From the NCBI GenBank assembly GCA_044221135.1, contig JBGAPT010000014.1, forward strand, positions 1 to 42,055: 42,055 bases of DNA. The letters are read 5' to 3'. The DNA comes from UBA4722 sp044221135. GTDB lineage: Bacteria; Pseudomonadota; Gammaproteobacteria; DSM-16500. The translations under genes and the position numbers were made by a program. Shown piece after piece: positions 8,178 through 16,056 of the stretch (its first letter is position 1; each line of letters opens with the position of its first letter). Below the pieces are notes generated by a model that saw only the letters and a program-made list of their open reading frames with translations, was not told the DNA's origin and searched no databases.

Positions 8178-8865
8178 ATTCATGATTTTTACTCTCACCA
8201 TTTTATTGACACAACATGCTGCGGCATTAATTTTTATTGATCCAACCAACTTAGTCCAAAATACCGCAACAGCTATTAACACTGCCAATCAGCTTGCCAC
8301 ACAAGCCAAGCAATTGGATGCAGAGTTAAAAAACATGCGCAATTACAACGGCAATATCGGCCAATGGGCAAACGAACAAAATTTTTTATATCAATTAGCA
8401 AACCAGGTTGAACAAGGACAAGCATTGGCTTATCAAATGCAAAATCTGGATAGCCAATACCGCAGTAAATTCCCAGGCTATGTTGCACCTACAAATTATC
8501 AGCAGGCTTATCGTGACTGGGCGCAAACGACCCATGATACCTTACTGAGTACACTTGCCAGCGCGGGCATGCAAGCAGAGCAATTCCATACAGAACAATC
8601 ACAACTCAATCAGCTAGCCACATTAAGCCGTACTGCGGAGGGGCGTATGCAAGCAGCCCAAGTGGGTAACATGATTGCAACGCAGCAGGTGAGTCAACTG
8701 CAAGCATTGCGACAACTCGTGATTACTCAGATTAATGCACAAAATACGTATGAAGCGTACCAAACACAAAAAGAGGCTGCGGTTGAAGCGTCTGCAGCCA
8801 ATTGGATTAGTGCAAGTGACACCACTTTTCCTACCTACGGTAAAAACCATAAAATGAATGAGTAG
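8164..8865 (+). CDS. trbJ: TrbJ/VirB5-type pilus-tip protein
   Basis: A 233-residue exported protein. The N-terminus has a signal peptide (hydrophobic core about 6-20, cleavage near HAAA-LIF). The mature protein begins with the TrbJ signature FIDPTNLVQNTATAI and is almost entirely helical and Gln-rich, with long amphipathic helices (about 30-80 and 120-200). VirB5/TrbJ proteins sit at the pilus tip and assist adhesion or pilus assembly in the periplasm. The position between trbE and trbL is the standard order in Ti-plasmid and ICE Trb operons. Confidence 0.88.
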   Translation: MKINKFMIFTLTILLTQHAAALIFIDPTNLVQNTATAINTANQLATQAKQLDAELKNMRNYNGNIGQWANEQNFLYQLANQVEQGQALAYQMQNLDSQYRSKFPGYVAPTNYQQAYRDWAQTTHDTLLSTLASAGMQAEQFHTEQSQLNQLATLSRTAEGRMQAAQVGNMIATQQVSQLQALRQLVITQINAQNTYEAYQTQKEAAVEASAANWISASDTTFPTYGKNHKMNE

Positions 8866-8873
8866 AAAACGAT

Positions 8874-9940
8874 ATGTCCATTATTCTTAGTGAAATCACT
8901 CAAAGTTACCAGCAAGCAGCCAGTCATTGGCAGCCGTATTTATTCCCTGCGGCACAACATTTATTTGGGATGCTTGCGACTATTGAAATTGCCTGGTCAG
9001 GGCTTTTGTGGGCAATGAATAGAAATGACGTCGAATCCTTATGGGTAGAATTTTTTAAAAAGATGCTCACGATTGGATTTTTTTATACATTCAGAGTTTT
9101 GTCAAAGTGGGTGCAGGTGCATCCCACATTTCAGGGCTTTATCCGAGTGATATTCTCGATCAAGGCATCAGTGTCGCATCGTCTGTCATGCAACCATTAC
9201 TGACAGCAGGATTATTGCATTCCGGTGCAGGTCTTGTCATTGGCGGTGTTACAGCATTGATTGTGATGATCAGTTTTGCACTGATTGCAGCAGAATTGGT
9301 AGTGAGTCTGGTTGAATCTTATATTGTGGTCAGTGCAGGTATCCTATTATTAGGTTTTTCTGCTAATCGTTTTACCGCTCAATACACCAGTAAATATTTA
9401 AGCTATGCCGTCAGTGTCGGTGTGAAATTATTTGTTCTTTATCTCATTATCGGTGTGGGTTCAATTCTTGCAACGCATTGGGGAGAACTGGTTATACAGG
9501 GCGGTGCTAAAAATATGTCACCGTTTATGGAAGTCATGGGTGGCGCACTTGTTTTTTTATATGTCGCCAAAAATATTCCTAATAAGGCTGAATCACTTTT
9601 ATCCGGCACGATTAATTTATCAGGCAATGGATTGACGGCCGTTGCAGCAGGTTCTGCTTTTATAACATCACGAACAACACTCAATGCAGGACATTCTGGT
9701 ATGGAAGCAGTCAAACAAGCCTCTATGGTATCGAACCATCATGGCAATTCACCCATGCGCATGCTGAAAGGTGCCGTCACTGCAGGAGCGAATGTTGCTT
9801 TATCCGCTGTAGGCAAGCACAGCGGTTACTATCGAACTCTTGGCAGCGGCATGGAGCAAAGAACACGCGCATTAGACAGATCACTTGCTGGAAAACAGGA
9901 AACCCGCGCGGCCACGATGGAACAAAAACCGTCAAATTAA
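8874..9940 (+). pseudogene. trbL: TrbL/VirB6-type polytopic membrane protein, frameshifted with internal deletion
   Basis: The first part, read from ATG 8874 to a TGA at 9203, starts as a normal TrbL (YLFPAAQHLFGMLATIEIAW, then ESLWVEFFKKMLTIGFFYTF). The remainder is in another frame up to 9940 (IQSFVKVGAGASHISGLYPS, then several hydrophobic segments and a polar C-terminus). The frame changes close to a run of seven T (9078-9084). Joining the frames gives FFYT directly followed by IQSFVKVG. Relatives usually have roughly ten more residues here, with a Trp-Pro type stretch, so a small deletion plus frameshift is more likely than a simple slip. VirB6 forms part of the inner-membrane channel. 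Without repair the protein would be a truncated 109-mer. A sequencing error in the T-run cannot be excluded. Confidence 0.75.
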
Positions 9941-9954
9941 AGAGGTAAACTAAA

Positions 9955-10677
9955 ATGATGTTACGTTTTATTTCTCGACTACGCAGTTCACTTTTTCCTG
10001 ACAGTGAAAAATTACTACAGGAAACAAGTTTACCCGATACGATCAACCCTTATATTGCCGCCAGGCGTGAATGGAATTTCATGTACGGTGATATCATTAA
10101 AGCCAAACACAATTGGCAGCAGATCGCTTTATTATTACTAATCACCCATCTTGTTTTACTCGTAGGGCTGATTACACTTGCATTGCAAAAACATGTTGTC
10201 CCTTATGTTGTTAAAGTCGACAGCCTTGGCAATGCCAATTTCAGTCAATACCTTGAGAAAGATGCAACAGTTTCTCCTTTAATCATCAATGCGATGCTGA
10301 GACGCTATATTGTTACTGCTAGATCCGTCATTGCCGATCCTGTGGCAGAAAAACATGATCTCGATTTTGTTTATCAAATCACAAAAAATGCAGCACGTTC
10401 CGTACTCGATCATTATTACGCTGAAAAGAACCCTTTCGAAATCGTCAAGATGGAGACAATTGATGTGATGATTAATGCTGTATTGCCGAAATCCACACAG
10501 ACATGGCAAGTAGATTGGACTGAAACGCACCGGGATCTGAATGGTCATATCACAGGCGAAAATCATTTTGAAGGACTAATCACCATTGAACAACATGCAC
10601 CGTCTAATCCCGATGAAATCAATGTGAATCCATTAGGACTGTATGTCACACATTTAAGTTGGTCAATCCAACAATAA
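9955..10677 (+). CDS. trbF: TrbF/VirB8-type inner-membrane scaffold
   Basis: A 240-residue bitopic protein. A cytoplasmic N-terminus carries the TrbF signature NPYIAARREWNFMYGDIIKA. One membrane segment follows (about 60-80, IALLLLITHLVLLVGLITLA), then a periplasmic NTF2-like domain containing YVVKVDSLGNA and ending in NPLGLYVTHLSW. VirB8 nucleates the inner-membrane part of the channel and contacts VirB9 and VirB10. Intact frame, with AGAGG before the ATG. It belongs to the same operon, 14 bases after trbL. Confidence 0.9.
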   Translation: MMLRFISRLRSSLFPDSEKLLQETSLPDTINPYIAARREWNFMYGDIIKAKHNWQQIALLLLITHLVLLVGLITLALQKHVVPYVVKVDSLGNANFSQYLEKDATVSPLIINAMLRRYIVTARSVIADPVAEKHDLDFVYQITKNAARSVLDHYYAEKNPFEIVKMETIDVMINAVLPKSTQTWQVDWTETHRDLNGHITGENHFEGLITIEQHAPSNPDEINVNPLGLYVTHLSWSIQQ

Positions 10678-10686
10678 GAGGTCAGT

Positions 10687-11604
10687 ATGCTAAAAAAATC
10701 TTTTTTTATTTTTTTCTGTATCCTATTCTCAGGTTGTACAACTGAAAAAATGCAGCCTGTTGCACCTTCCATGCTGCCTGCAACCAGTACACAAACAGCA
10801 CCCAAACAAGCTATCCCAACACAAGCTGAACTATTAGAAAAGCAGTCGCTAGATGAGAAAAATGCACTCACACATTTTATTAAAACCCATCAAGCATCCG
10901 TCATGGAAACCCCTCAATCTATGCAATTCCCATTCGGACGGCAAGTCCCACAGATTAGCTGCCTGCCTCTACATGCCTGTGATATCGCCTTGCAACCTAA
11001 TGAAAAAGTCACCGGGATTTATCCTGGTGATACCTCACGCTGGTTATTCGAACAAGCACTCAGCGGTGAAAATCAAATGCATGTTATCTTCAAACCTAAA
11101 GAAGTCGATATTGCAACGAATGTGATTATCACAACCAGCAAACGTACATATCATTTAGACTTGATTGCAAAACAAGGCGCCTTGGTTAAATCGATTTCAT
11201 TTTATTATCCCGATGATTTTTTGCAGGAATGGGATAACGTAAAGCATGTCGCAGAAACCATGCAAAAAGAAGAGCAAACTGAGCAGATTGTCAATATAGT
11301 GACATCGAGCCATCTCAATTTTAATTATCGTATTGAAACGCAACTGTTTCAGGATAAACCCCGCTGGACACCTCTGCGCGTTTTCAATAACGGAAAACAA
11401 GTCTATGTGCAGATGCCGGATGCAGCGGGAACGATAGCACTGCCTGCTCTTTTTGTCTTAGGCCAGGATGGCGAGACCGAACTCGTTAATTATCGCATCC
11501 AAAAACCCTATTACATCGTTGACCAGCTCTTTCAAAAAGCCGTATTAATAAGCGGTGTTGGCAAAACACAGCAACGTGTCACGATCACATATGACAATCA
11601 ATAA
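10687..11604 (+). CDS. trbG: TrbG/VirB9-type outer-membrane complex lipoprotein
   Basis: A 305-residue protein. The first 18 residues are a lipoprotein signal peptide with lipobox LFSGC. A Pro/Ala/Thr-rich linker follows, then the TrbG/VirB9 N-terminal domain (PFGRQVPQISCLPLHACDIA, LQPNEKVTGIYPGDTSRW) and the C-terminal beta domain (LNFNYRIE, VFNNGKQVYVQMP, QDGETELVNYRIQKPYYIVD). In type IV systems VirB9 pairs with VirB10 and VirB7 to form the outer-membrane core. The signal lipidation could replace a separate VirB7. The frame is intact, ending eleven bases before the trbI start. Confidence 0.9.
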   Translation: MLKKSFFIFFCILFSGCTTEKMQPVAPSMLPATSTQTAPKQAIPTQAELLEKQSLDEKNALTHFIKTHQASVMETPQSMQFPFGRQVPQISCLPLHACDIALQPNEKVTGIYPGDTSRWLFEQALSGENQMHVIFKPKEVDIATNVIITTSKRTYHLDLIAKQGALVKSISFYYPDDFLQEWDNVKHVAETMQKEEQTEQIVNIVTSSHLNFNYRIETQLFQDKPRWTPLRVFNNGKQVYVQMPDAAGTIALPALFVLGQDGETELVNYRIQKPYYIVDQLFQKAVLISGVGKTQQRVTITYDNQ

Positions 11605-11614
11605 GAGGCCTGTT

Positions 11615-12552
11615 ATGCAAAAGAAATTAATTCTAAAATGGGTACCCCGCATCATTCATGTCAACCCTTTGGCTTTTGTGATCGTCTGTTGTTTTCTTGC
11701 ATTGGTTGGCGGCGTGTTATTTTATTCCATTACCAGTGTGCCAACGCTAAAACAAAAAGCTAATGATTCTTCTTCAATGTCAGTCGAGACTGAAAATGAT
11801 AAACGCTGGTATCAAAATGCACCGGATGCAATTGTGCCAAGACCTATTACTGTTTCAAATACATTGCAGCCAGAAAGTGATTTCTCACGTCAAAAACAAG
11901 CGGCCTTAAAATCCGCGATGGATTCACCACTCAAGGCACCCATAAATGATTCACCTTCTGTAGAGACAAGAATCAATACACCAGATCAAACACCTCTTGA
12001 TCACACCCATTCGTTATCTGAAAAAGAGAATTTTTTAAATCAATTATATGAGGCAACAGATGACAATATATTGCATCAACCCTTACAAAAACCTTTTTCT
12101 CCATTTATGTTGCAAGCGGGCACTTTATTACCCGCAACACTGGCAGGCGGCATGAATAGTGAGCTGCCGGGTCAACTCATAGCAATCATCAATCAGAATG
12201 TCTATGACAGCATTAGCGGCCGTTACTTACTCGTTCCACAAGGTTCAAAGCTTGTATTGATCTATGATGCGAATGTTACCTATGGACAAAATACAGCCGC
12301 TTATTTGGCAGTGCCGCTATGTTAGGTCTTATCACAGGTGGATTTCAACTGAGCCAGCCAACACAGCCTAATCCTGCAGCCATGCCTTCCATGACACAAG
12401 TGATGGCCAGTGCATCCAGTGAGCAAATGGGGCAAGTTGCGATGGGCATGATGAATAAGAATTTAGATATAGCCCCTGAGCTTGTGATTCGCCCAGGCTA
12501 TCTCTTTAACGTGCAAGTGACAAAGGATTTAATCTTTCCAGGAGCTTATTAA
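11615..12552 (+). pseudogene. trbI: TrbI/VirB10-type core protein, frameshifted with internal deletion
   Basis: From ATG 11615 (AAGAGG at 11603-11608) the first frame gives a cytoplasmic tail, a membrane segment (about 20-45), a Pro-rich periplasmic linker and the start of the VirB10 beta-barrel domain (LQAGTLLPATLAGGMNSELP, then SKLVLIYDANVTYGQN). It terminates at 12325. The rest is in another frame: LFGSAAMLGLITGGFQLSQP, then EQMGQVAMGMMNKNLDIAPE and IRPGYLFNVQVTKD up to 12552. Between YGQN and LFGSAA, relatives carry about 45-50 further residues, including the conserved FPDG and GYAG stretches. The frame break therefore accompanies an internal deletion, around 12285-12300. VirB10 bridges inner and outer membranes, and losing the missing part of the C-terminal domain should disable the channel. 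Confidence 0.8.
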
Positions 12553-12573
12553 TCTCTAAAAAAGGTAATACCC

Positions 12574-12978
12574 ATGAAAACACTCAACCGCGTACAATTG
12601 ATTGCTCTGTTAGGCGCTGATCCCAAAATATATGCTATGCCCAATGGTACATTAGTCGCTCGATTTTCTATCGCAACACAATATGTGTATAAAGACAAGA
12701 AAATCCCCAATGTCATCCGGAAATCCACTGAATGGCATTCGCTGATTGTGATGGGTGATCTAGCTACTATGGCAGAGCGTTTTTTACAAAAAGGCACTTG
12801 TATTCATATTGAAGGGAGGCTTAAATCACGCGAATATGAAGACAAAGATAAAACCATGCAACGCACCACTGAAATTATCGTCAGTGACCTAATTGTCTTA
12901 CATGGCGGAAAAAGAGAATTGATTCCACTTATTCAATCAGATCAAAAAGTCACATCACATCAGTTGGAGGAAAAATAA
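12574..12978 (+). CDS. ssb: Single-stranded DNA-binding protein (SSB-like) of the conjugation operon
   Basis: A 134-residue OB-fold protein. NRVQLIALLGADPKI at the N-terminus, TEWHSLIVMGDLATMAERFL in the middle and IHIEGRLKSREYEDKD are the classical SSB motifs. Chromosomal SSBs are about 160-180 residues and end in an acidic DDDIPF tip. This one stops at SHQLEEK and lacks that tip, as many plasmid or ICE-encoded variants do. It probably coats the transferred single strand in donor or recipient. It sits 22 bases after trbI and two bases before the next gene, within the conjugation operon. Confidence 0.88.
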   Translation: MKTLNRVQLIALLGADPKIYAMPNGTLVARFSIATQYVYKDKKIPNVIRKSTEWHSLIVMGDLATMAERFLQKGTCIHIEGRLKSREYEDKDKTMQRTTEIIVSDLIVLHGGKRELIPLIQSDQKVTSHQLEEK

Positions 12979-12979
12979 C

Positions 12980-13216
12980 ATGAAGCTCATGTTAAAGATT
13001 TCGACTGCCACACCTCGCTTTGAAAAAATCAGGCTTGAGCCAGGACTGGTAGAATTATTTGATGCTTATATGGATTATTACAAAACCCAACTGGGTACCA
13101 CTCTCACGAACGAACAAGTCATGACAGCAATCCTAACGGTATTTATGAAATCAGATCGCGATTTCATGCGCTGGTATCATGAACAGGCTATCAAACATGA
13201 AAAAAGAGTGGAATAA
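12980..13216 (+). CDS. Small unknown protein of the conjugation operon
   Basis: A 78-residue basic and largely helical protein (LEPGLVELFDAYMDYYKTQL, LTNEQVMTAILTVFMKSD). No membrane segment, signal peptide or zinc motif is visible. I do not recognise it. It is preceded closely by GGAGG (12966-12970) and starts two bases after the ssb stop; its end is next to the traG start. The helical pattern recalls small DNA-binding or adaptor proteins. A role at the coupling protein is only a guess from position. Confidence 0.7.
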   Translation: MKLMLKISTATPRFEKIRLEPGLVELFDAYMDYYKTQLGTTLTNEQVMTAILTVFMKSDRDFMRWYHEQAIKHEKRVE

Positions 13217-13220
13217 CTCG

Positions 13221-14969
13221 ATGCAACGCACCGTGAAACAGCGGATAACCTACGCGGTGCTCATGTTGCTAATTTTGTTGGCAGGCAGTTTTGTCGCAAC
13301 TCAACTGACCGCCATTCATCTATGTTTTAATCTTGCATTGGGCAAGCCACTGATTGCAAGCATCCAATTATATAATCCAGTGGATTTTTGGTTATGGTTT
13401 TATCGCTATGGTGATGTAGCTGATTTAGCATCCTGTTTTCAGATAGGTTGGTGGTGCATTGCAGGCACATTACTTATTATTTTTATTTTTTCTGTAGGAA
13501 TTAATTTGCAAGAGCATGCCCATAAACTTCCCATAGATACGCATGGCAGCGCCCATTTTGCAACACGCAAAGAAGTCAAACAAAGTGGCTTGATGGATTG
13601 CGACAGTGACACAGCCGTTTATGTCGGGGCTTATTACGATACAGTCACAGGCAAACTACATCATCTAAAAGACAGCAGCACAACCCATGTTTTTGTATTT
13701 GCACCGTCTCGCTCTGGTAAAGGAGTAGGGCTCATCATCCCCACCTTATTAAGCTATCAAAGCTCCGTCATTATCAGTGATTTTAAGCTAGAAAACTGGC
13801 ACATCACAGCAGGCTATCGAAAGTCTATAGGTCAAATCGTTTTAAAATTTGATCCCACTTGCACCGATGGCTCAACAAGCTGTTTTAATCCTTTAAGCGA
13901 AATCCGCCTTGGCCAATCTGAGGTACGCGATGCTCAACTCATCGCAGACATGCTTGTTGACCCCTATGGCAAAGGCTCTCATGATCACTGGTCAAACGCA
14001 GCCAATTCTCTACTCGTATCTGCTATGTTACATGTGCTCTATAGCGAAAACGATAAATCACTCGCAGGCGTCCGCGCTTTTTTAACCCATCCACACCGTA
14101 CAGATGAAGAAACCCTGCAAGAAATGCTGACCGCCATTCACGATCCCAATTATCAACATGGCTGGGTTGATGCTGGCACAGAGGAGCCAACGATGACACA
14201 CCCCATCGTTGCATCCGGCGCGCGTGAAATGCTAAATAAATGCGAAGAAGAACGCACCAGCATCATTTCCTCCGCACTCACGTATCTAAAACTCTATCGC
14301 GACCCTATCATTGCAAAAAACACCAGACACCACGATTTCAAAATCACAGACTTCCTTCACCATGAGAAACCCATCAGTCTCTACCTAGGCATCCCGCCCT
14401 CCGACATCACCCGCACCATGCCACTCATGCGTCTCATGCTACAAATGATTTTATCACGCTTAACAGAAAGCCTTGAAATGTACGCTAAATCATCACAACG
14501 CAGACAAGTACTACTCATGCTTGATGAATTCCCTCAATTCGGAAAATTACCTTTCTTTGAAAAAGCACTCAGCTATAGCGCAGGTTACAATATTCGTGCC
14601 TACCTTGTCAGCCAAGACATGCAACAAATTTATAAAGAATACGGCCATGACCAATCTATTGTATCCAATTGCGGAATACGAATCGCTTATGCGCCGAATA
14701 CACTAGAGACAGCAAAATACTTATCAGAATCGTTAGGCTCAACGACATTGCGGCAAAAACATGTGAATTATTCTGGAAAACGATTTCAATGGTTAATGAA
14801 TAATATGAGCATCAGCGAGCAAGACACTAAGCGGCCATTACTCACACCCGATGAATTAATGCGACTGCCACAAGATGTAGCGCTGATTTTTAAAAATGGA
14901 TTAGCCCCAGTTTATGGAAGGAAGATTTATTATTATACAGATCCCCTATTTAGCATAACAATATTATGA
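13221..14969 (+). CDS. traG: TraG/VirD4-type coupling protein ATPase
   Basis: A 582-residue coupling protein that links the relaxosome to the secretion channel. Two N-terminal membrane segments (about 8-28 and 73-93) precede the ATPase domain. Walker A PSRSGKG is at residues 162-168 and Walker B LLMLDEFPQFG has D435/E436. SNCGIRIAYAPN and PLLTPDELMRLPQDVALIFK match the family. It ends soon after GRKIYYYTDPLF, perhaps slightly shorter than relatives, which carry a further tail. ATG 13221 is used. ATG 13197 and 13179 are also open in frame and overlap the preceding gene. It ends the operon: the following DNA is AT-rich and unrelated. Confidence 0.92.
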   Translation: MQRTVKQRITYAVLMLLILLAGSFVATQLTAIHLCFNLALGKPLIASIQLYNPVDFWLWFYRYGDVADLASCFQIGWWCIAGTLLIIFIFSVGINLQEHAHKLPIDTHGSAHFATRKEVKQSGLMDCDSDTAVYVGAYYDTVTGKLHHLKDSSTTHVFVFAPSRSGKGVGLIIPTLLSYQSSVIISDFKLENWHITAGYRKSIGQIVLKFDPTCTDGSTSCFNPLSEIRLGQSEVRDAQLIADMLVDPYGKGSHDHWSNAANSLLVSAMLHVLYSENDKSLAGVRAFLTHPHRTDEETLQEMLTAIHDPNYQHGWVDAGTEEPTMTHPIVASGAREMLNKCEEERTSIISSALTYLKLYRDPIIAKNTRHHDFKITDFLHHEKPISLYLGIPPSDITRTMPLMRLMLQMILSRLTESLEMYAKSSQRRQVLLMLDEFPQFGKLPFFEKALSYSAGYNIRAYLVSQDMQQIYKEYGHDQSIVSNCGIRIAYAPNTLETAKYLSESLGSTTLRQKHVNYSGKRFQWLMNNMSISEQDTKRPLLTPDELMRLPQDVALIFKNGLAPVYGRKIYYYTDPLFSITIL

Positions 14970-15218
14970 CTCTGGCATAGTCTAATGAATTAATAAAAAA
15001 TAAAAAATGATCCAACATTTTTGCTTGCAACAAGAAAATACATGTATATTCATACAGTTAATAAATAACAGACGATATATTATCTACTTATTAGAATTTA
15101 TAGAAAATTTATGTTAAAATTTAAATTAAATGAAATAATATTTAAATTATCTTCTAGCTTGAATATTTTTTATTTTGTGCTATAATAGAACTAAGTTAGT
15201 TAGATGAGAATTTTAAAT

Positions 15219-15599
15219 ATGACATTTAGAAAATTTACAGAGTATGGAGCAGCTTCTCGTCTGACTGTAACGATTAGAACAAATGACTTACTGTTTATAA
15301 GTAAGAGTACCCTAAAACAATTTAATGAAGCTGGAAATATCGTCAATATACATATTGATGATATTAATTCATTGATTGGAATAGAATTTTTAACAGATGA
15401 ACCAACAGATGGGAATTTTAGAAAGGTAACTAAAGAAAATGCAGGTGTTTCCATAAATGTAGCTCCAGTTTTAAGATTCTTTGGAGTTAAAAAACTAGAA
15501 AAGAAATTTGTTACTGGTTATGAAAGCAAAGAAGGAATGCTGGTATTTTCAATTAAGGAGTTGATTGAACGAAACAAAAAAACCGCTAGCGACAACTAG
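15219..15599 (+). CDS. Hypothetical protein with own terminator
   Basis: About 126 residues from ATG 15219 (MTFRKFTEYG), or 131 from ATG 15204. The composition is mixed alpha/beta (RLTVTIRTNDLLFISKSTLK, IGIEFLTDEPTDGNFRK) with no signal peptide or membrane segment. I do not recognise the family. The stop codon lies within a strong intrinsic terminator, which supports a genuine, independently transcribed gene. It lies in the gap between the conjugation operon and a decayed virD4 fragment, so it is likely cargo. Confidence 0.65.
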   Translation: MTFRKFTEYGAASRLTVTIRTNDLLFISKSTLKQFNEAGNIVNIHIDDINSLIGIEFLTDEPTDGNFRKVTKENAGVSINVAPVLRFFGVKKLEKKFVTGYESKEGMLVFSIKELIERNKKTASDN

Positions 15600-15608
15600 C
15601 GGTTTTTT
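15576..15608 (+). terminator. Intrinsic terminator
   Basis: A 14-bp stem, AAAAAAACCGCTAG (15576-15589) with CTAGCGGTTTTTTT (15596-15608 onward), surrounds the loop CGACAA. It overlaps the stop codon of the preceding gene and has A- and T-runs on both sides, so it may work in both directions. Confidence 0.9.
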
Positions 15609-15770
15609 TAGGTAAAAACTAGAAATGCAATAGGCGCTCATCTAGTCTTGGTCTAACAAAGTAACCTACAATTGAAGTGTAGCTTCATCCTCTTTGTTTA
15701 TCAAGTTGGTTTTTTAGCCAGAAAGAAAAGTGCTGCTTTTCTAAGCGCCTCACTATTAGGTGTAGTTATT

Positions 15771-15902
15771 ATGATAACACGTAAAGCCCCTAAAGGGTTT
15801 AGGTGGGTGTATACCCGCTATAGACGAGTTAAAAACTCACGTAAGATTCTTGATGCTTGGGCCTACGGGTACAAGGCGTGGATGTTTTTAGTTCGTGCTT
15901 AA
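15771..15902 (+). CDS. Small basic protein, possible
   Basis: From ATG 15771 a 43-residue, strongly basic, aromatic-rich peptide is encoded (ITRKAPKGFRWVYTRYRRVK, KILDAWAYGYKAW). A longer frame opens at 15672, but its extra N-terminus is less convincing. Periodic Trp/Tyr/Arg residues look like a nucleic-acid-binding peptide. I do not know its function, and coding status is uncertain. Confidence 0.4.
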   Translation: MITRKAPKGFRWVYTRYRRVKNSRKILDAWAYGYKAWMFLVRA

Positions 15903-15957
15903 AAGTGCGGTGGGGTATGCAAGAAATTGTCTGCCCCTCTTGCTATTTCTATTTAAT

Positions 15958-16047
15958 CGTTAGGTTCAACGACATTTCAAGAGAAGTATATGAATAAAAA
16001 ACAGCTCATCATTTTTAAAATGGATTGGTGCCAATTTATGAAAAGAT
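15958..16047 (+). pseudogene. Decayed fragment of a second virD4/traG 3' end
   Basis: CGTTAGGTTCAACGACATT (15958-15976) matches 14731-14749 of traG at 18 of 19 bases. ATTTTTAAAATGGATTGGTG (from 16010) with the following CCAATTTATG matches the traG stretch 14887-14916 encoding IFKNGLAPVY, with one A missing and scattered changes. The intervening part is deleted. This is a remnant of another, related coupling-protein gene, not a functional copy. Confidence 0.75.
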
Positions 16048-16056
16048 AGGTTCTAT

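Noticed and set aside
9078..9110. Programmed -1 frameshift at the seven-T run in trbL
   Set aside because: The joined product would still lack residues conserved in relatives, the phase does not give a canonical X-XXY-YYZ site, and no downstream stimulatory hairpin is obvious. A deletion explains it better.
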